8,453 bases of DNA, from positions 1-8,453 of the forward strand of contig UREE01000076.1 of assembly GCA_900546825.1 (NCBI GenBank), given 5' to 3'. Positions 5,441 to 8,453 of the stretch are shown piece by piece. Source of the stretch: an uncultured Collinsella sp. Lineage in GTDB: Bacteria > Actinomycetota > Coriobacteriia > Coriobacteriales > Coriobacteriaceae. Both the position numbers and the translations under genes were made by a program. The notes under the pieces were generated by a model. The model worked only from the letters and a program-made list of their open reading frames with translations, had not been told where the DNA came from and searched no databases. How positions within the stretch are numbered: the first letter of the stretch is position 1; each line of letters opens with the position of its first letter.

Positions 5441-5458
5441 TACGCAAAGGAGTTCTAT

Positions 5459-7162
5459 ATGAGCAATCCCTCGAACCGCACCTCGATGCGCGGTCAACTC
5501 ACGCTGCGCGGCGTCGTCATCGGCGCCCTTGGCTGCGTGATCATCACGGCAAGCTCGGCCTATACCGCCCTCAAGATGGGCGCCCTCCCCTGGCCGATCA
5601 TTTTCGCTGCCGTCATTTCGCTGTTCTTCCTTAAGCTCATGGGTAACGCCAGCCTCAACGAGGCCAACGTCACCCACACCATCATGTCTGCGGGCGCCAT
5701 GGTCGCCGGCGGCCTGGCGTTTACCATCCCGGGCGCCTGGATGTTGGGCTATGCCGACCAGATCAGCTGGCTCGACATGTTTATCGTGGCGCTCGCCGGC
5801 ACCATCTTGGGCCTTCTAGCGACAGCGCTCATCCACCGTCACTTTATCGTGGACGCCGCGCTGGAGTTCCCCACCGGCAACGCCGCTGCCCAGACCCTAC
5901 GTGCTACCGAGGCCGGCGGCAAGACCGGTAAGCAGCTCTTTGGCTCCATGGCCATCGCAGGCATCTACAGCGTGCTGCGCGACGCCCTGGGCGTGGTGCC
6001 CAGTATGCTGTGCACGCTCAATATCCCCGGCGTGACCTTTGCCATCTACAACTCGCCCATGCTGCTGTCCATCGGCTTCCTCGTGGGCTTCGCCCCCGTC
6101 GCCTTCTGGTTTGCCGGCGCGCTGCTGGGCAACTTTGGCATCATCGTTGGCGGCACCGCTGCTGGCCTGTTCGATATTGTGACCGCGCAGGGTATCGTCA
6201 AATCCCTCGGTATGGGTCTTATGATGGGCTTTGGCGTCGCCGTCGTCCTCAAGGACATCCTGCCGCAGGTCGCCGGTATCGTCCGCGGTCTTGCCGCCGA
6301 CAGCTCCACCGACACCGACGAGCAGTCGCTTATCTCGGGCTCTCTTAAGCTCGACGCCGGCGTCATCGGCCTGGGCGCTGCCGCCATCGCCGTAATCGTT
6401 GCCATCTCGCTCGACCTTGGCCCCGTTCCGGCCGTCATCGTCACGTTGTTCACCTTTGTCACCACCATCATGAGCGCGCAGAGCTGCGGCCAGACGGGTA
6501 TCGACCCCATGGAAATCTTTGGCCTCATCGTTATGCTCATCGTGGCAGCCTTCGCGCAGATCGCTCAGGTAAAGCTGTTCTTTATCGCCGGCATCGTTGC
6601 CGTGGCGTGCGGCCTTGCGGGCGACGTCATGAACGACTTTAAGGCCGGCGCCGTGCTGGGCACCAACCCGCGTGCGCAATGGATCGGCCAAGCCATCGGC
6701 GGCATCGTGGGCGCCCTGGTCGCCGCAGCCGTCATGGTCGCGCTCGTCACCGCCTATGGCCCGGACGCCTTTGGCCCCGACAAGAGCTTTGTTGCCGCGC
6801 AGGCAAGCGTCGTCGCCACCATGGTCTCGGGCATCCCGAGCGTGCCGTGGTTCGCAGGTGGCTTTATCGCCGGCATCGTCATGTACTGGCTCGGCATTCC
6901 GGCCATGATGATCGGCCTGGGCGTGTACCTGCCGTTCTACATGTCACTCACGGCATTCCTGGGCTCCTGCGTCAAGCTCGCCTACGACAAGTGGTCCGCC
7001 CACCGCGACGCCGCTGCCGGCCTTTCTGACGAGGAGAGGGCTGCCAAGGACGCCGCCTTCCAGGAACAGGGCCTGGTTGTCGCCAGCGGCCTGCTCGGCG
7101 GCGAGTCCATCGTCGGCGTTATCCTGGCGTTTGTCTCCGTGGGCTTAAGCCTGCTGGGCTAA
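5459..7162 (+). CDS. OPT-family oligopeptide transporter
   Basis: A 567-residue polytopic membrane protein of the OPT/YSL family, proton-coupled importers of oligopeptides or, in some branches, metal chelates. The substrate cannot be told from sequence. Family-like conserved stretches are NEANVTHTIMSAGAMVAGG at 68-86, EFPTGNAAAQTLRATEAGG at 136-154, GQTGIDPMEIFG at 344-355, DFKAGAVLGTNPRAQ at 393-407 and GLGVYLPFYMS at 486-496. About 14-16 membrane helices are visible. A short cytoplasmic-looking acidic loop lies near 279-292 (DSSTDTDEQ), and a charged loop at about 509-535 precedes the last helix. ATG 5459 has AAAGGAG six bases upstream. The gene is single, divergent from coaX, and ends in a strong terminator, so it is probably a monocistronic unit. 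Confidence 0.93.
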   Translation: MSNPSNRTSMRGQLTLRGVVIGALGCVIITASSAYTALKMGALPWPIIFAAVISLFFLKLMGNASLNEANVTHTIMSAGAMVAGGLAFTIPGAWMLGYADQISWLDMFIVALAGTILGLLATALIHRHFIVDAALEFPTGNAAAQTLRATEAGGKTGKQLFGSMAIAGIYSVLRDALGVVPSMLCTLNIPGVTFAIYNSPMLLSIGFLVGFAPVAFWFAGALLGNFGIIVGGTAAGLFDIVTAQGIVKSLGMGLMMGFGVAVVLKDILPQVAGIVRGLAADSSTDTDEQSLISGSLKLDAGVIGLGAAAIAVIVAISLDLGPVPAVIVTLFTFVTTIMSAQSCGQTGIDPMEIFGLIVMLIVAAFAQIAQVKLFFIAGIVAVACGLAGDVMNDFKAGAVLGTNPRAQWIGQAIGGIVGALVAAAVMVALVTAYGPDAFGPDKSFVAAQASVVATMVSGIPSVPWFAGGFIAGIVMYWLGIPAMMIGLGVYLPFYMSLTAFLGSCVKLAYDKWSAHRDAAAGLSDEERAAKDAAFQEQGLVVASGLLGGESIVGVILAFVSVGLSLLG

Positions 7163-7203
7163 GCTGAGCAGCTGCTCGACGGCAACCATATTGCCTACGA
7201 CTT

Positions 7204-7243
7204 GCCCGGTCGGTAGCTTTTGCGGCTGCCGACCGGGCTTTTT
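7204..7243 (+). terminator. Intrinsic terminator of the OPT gene
   Basis: GCCCGGTCGGTAGC (7204-7217) and GCTGCCGACCGGGC (7225-7238) form a 14-pair stem with one G-U pair and a seven-base loop, followed at once by TTTTT (7239-7243). It lies 41 bases after the OPT stop. Confidence 0.95.
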
Positions 7244-7253
7244 ATACCAACGC

Positions 7254-7293
7254 AAAGAAAGGCCGGCGCGCTGCATTTAACAGCGCGCCGGCC
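7254..7293 (-). terminator. Intrinsic terminator of the surface-protein gene
   Basis: GGCCGGCGCGCTG (7261-7273) and CAGCGCGCCGGCC (7281-7293) are perfect 13-base inverted arms with a seven-base loop, extended by AA/TT at 7259-7260 and 7294-7295. On the minus strand the stem is followed by TTTCTTT, giving termination of the leftward gene. It stands back to back with the OPT terminator, insulating the convergent pair. Confidence 0.9.
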
Positions 7294-7306
7294 TTATCGT
7301 TTGGCT

Positions 7307-7323
7307 AACGAGACGGTCCCGTT
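7307..7323. repeat. Short imperfect palindrome between the convergent genes
   Basis: AACGAGACGGTCCCGTT reads nearly the same on both strands (14 of 17 positions). It lies in the 3' untranslated part of the surface-protein transcript, before its terminator. No function is evident; the rest of the gap 7163-7361 holds only the two terminators. Confidence 0.3.
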
Positions 7324-7361
7324 ATGAATTGAAGTTCGTTGCAGAGCCGACGCTCGAAACG

Positions 7362-8453
7362 CTACATCTGCTTGCGACGACGATCGCCGAGCGTCACACC
7401 CGCGGCAACGAGCGTAATGCCGCCGATGACGAAGACCTCACCTGCAAGCGCGGAGGTATCGCCCGTCTGAGCAAGTGCACCGTCCGTGGCCTTCTTCTTG
7501 GCGACAGGAGCCTTTGCGGCAGCCTGCGCAACCTGAGGCTTGGCCTGCAGCTCAGCCTTGGGATGATACTTGTCGTACTCGGCCTGCGCGGCAGCCAGGG
7601 CATCCTTGGCATCGCCAAGCTCGGCAAGCGCGGCGGCATAGGCGTCGTTGGCATCGGACAGCTTGGCATCGGCATCGCTCAGAGCAGCCTTGAGACCAGC
7701 GGCGGCATCGACGGCAGCCTTATAGCGAGCGTAGGCAGCGTTCAGCTTAACCAGCTTCTCGTTGCCCGTCGTGCCCGCGGCAAGGGATGCCTTATGGTCG
7801 ACAGCCTCAAGATCGGCCTTGAGTGCCTCATCGCTGGCAAGCTCGGCCTTGGCCTCGACGATCTCGAAGTTCGCATCGACGACGGCTTCGTTGGCGGCCT
7901 CGAGCTGCTTCTGGGCATCGGCGACACCGGCGACGGCAGCGTCATAGGCGGCCTTGGCGTCGTCGACCGCCTTCTGGGCACCGGCGAAGCGCTCGAAGGC
8001 CTTGTTTGCGGTGGCAAGCTCGTCCTCGGCGGCCTTGGCCTTCGCCTGCGCGTCGGACAGGATCTGCGTCTTGGCGGCAACTGCCTGCTTGGCGCCCGAA
8101 AGAGCGGTCGCGGCGTGCACATCTGCGGCCTGAGCCTTGTCAACGCCAGCCTGGGCAGTGTCGTCGGCCTTCTTGGCATCGTTAAGCGTGCCCTGCTTGT
8201 TCGCAAGATCCGTCTTGGCGGCATCGCACTTGGCGGCAAGGTCCTTGACCGAAGCAGTAGCGTTGTCATACGCCTCGTTGGCCTGATCGGACTTTACCTT
8301 GGCGGCGTCGCGGGCGCTGCGAGCCTTCGCCTTGTGAGCAGCGGCCTCGGCTGCCTTCGTCTTGCTGTCAGCAAGCGTGGCGTTTGCCTTATCGAGAGCT
8401 GCCTGGGCAGTAGCGGCCTCGCCCTTGGCGGCGTCGAGCTTGGTCTTGGGCGT
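7362..8453 (-). CDS. Sortase-anchored Ala-rich coiled-coil surface protein, N-terminus missing
   Basis: The frame is open from the TAG at 7362 to the right edge, so 363 C-terminal residues are visible and the start lies outside the window. Visible residues 1-295 are almost continuous Ala/Lys/Asp/Glu/Gln-rich helix with repeating patterns such as DAKAAYDAA and AEAAAHKAKA, typical of a long coiled-coil stalk; a GTTGN break lies near 227-231. A Pro/Lys/Ala linker (about 298-323) leads to a sorting signal: LAQTG at 327-331, a hydrophobic span at about 335-355 and the basic tail GDRRRKQM. The protein should be exported and attached to peptidoglycan by a sortase. It may be an adhesin or surface spacer, but no ligand domain is visible. 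No signal peptide or promoter can be seen because the 5' end is absent. A GTG at 8120 is an internal codon, not the start. Confidence 0.9.
   Translation of the reverse strand, partial: TPKTKLDAAKGEAATAQAALDKANATLADSKTKAAEAAAHKAKARSARDAAKVKSDQANEAYDNATASVKDLAAKCDAAKTDLANKQGTLNDAKKADDTAQAGVDKAQAADVHAATALSGAKQAVAAKTQILSDAQAKAKAAEDELATANKAFERFAGAQKAVDDAKAAYDAAVAGVADAQKQLEAANEAVVDANFEIVEAKAELASDEALKADLEAVDHKASLAAGTTGNEKLVKLNAAYARYKAAVDAAAGLKAALSDADAKLSDANDAYAAALAELGDAKDALAAAQAEYDKYHPKAELQAKPQVAQAAAKAPVAKKKATDGALAQTGDTSALAGEVFVIGGITLVAAGVTLGDRRRKQM

Noticed and set aside
5897..6691. 264-residue open frame on the minus strand
   Set aside because: It is antisense to the OPT transporter gene, is composed of Asp/Gly/His/Lys-rich low-complexity sequence, and lacks a ribosome site.
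7362..8453. Ala-rich repeats considered as a tandem DNA repeat array
   Set aside because: The units are similar only at the protein level (heptad pattern); I see no exact DNA repeat of fixed period.

Overview
The window is a GC-rich (estimated around 60%) bacterial chromosome segment. It carries one long leftward gene series, one rightward transporter gene, and the 3' part of a leftward surface-protein gene at the right edge. The gene set and protein features (a DUF6020-like membrane protein, an OPT-family transporter with close gut-actinobacterial character, an LAQTG cell-wall-anchored Ala-rich coiled coil, a GGGGACAGG-cored palindrome family) suggest a Gram-positive actinomycete of the Coriobacteriia. 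My best guess is Collinsella or a relative. This is inference from protein character and composition; there is no rRNA marker in the window.

Layout, left to right. At 1-56 (minus) there may be the first 18 codons of a gene running off the left edge. 99-2282 (minus) is a large polytopic membrane protein of the DUF6020 type. 2425-3246 (minus) is lgt, prolipoprotein diacylglyceryl transferase. 3356-3634 (minus) is a NifU C-terminal-domain (Nfu-type) Fe-S scaffold. 3807-4331 (minus) is a deoxycytidylate deaminase. 4415-5266 (minus) is coaX, type III pantothenate kinase. 5267-5458 is a divergent promoter region with a dyad and a structured leader. 5459-7162 (plus) is an OPT-family transporter ending in a strong intrinsic terminator. 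7362-8453 (minus) is a C-terminal fragment of a sortase-anchored coiled-coil protein with its own terminator facing the OPT gene.

The leftward genes are housekeeping functions (CoA synthesis, dUMP supply, Fe-S assembly, lipoprotein maturation) followed by an envelope membrane protein. They are separated by 83-172 bp gaps, so they need not be one tight operon. A candidate extended -10 lies before the deaminase, and hairpins lie in several gaps. The functions do not form one pathway. lgt and the LAQTG protein both belong to the cell envelope, and the OPT transporter imports peptides or related solutes.

The most interesting non-coding signal is a set of three small palindromic elements (66-96, 2302-2340, 2382-2426). 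They share a GGGGACAGG-like core inside stems of different sequence. Two lie directly after the stop codons of lgt and the DUF6020-like gene, in the gene sense. The third lies just before the DUF6020-like start in the opposite sense. Together they look like REP/REPIN-type mobile palindromes or RNA hairpins selected for structure. I see no CRISPR array, phage, insertion-sequence transposase, rRNA or tRNA gene.
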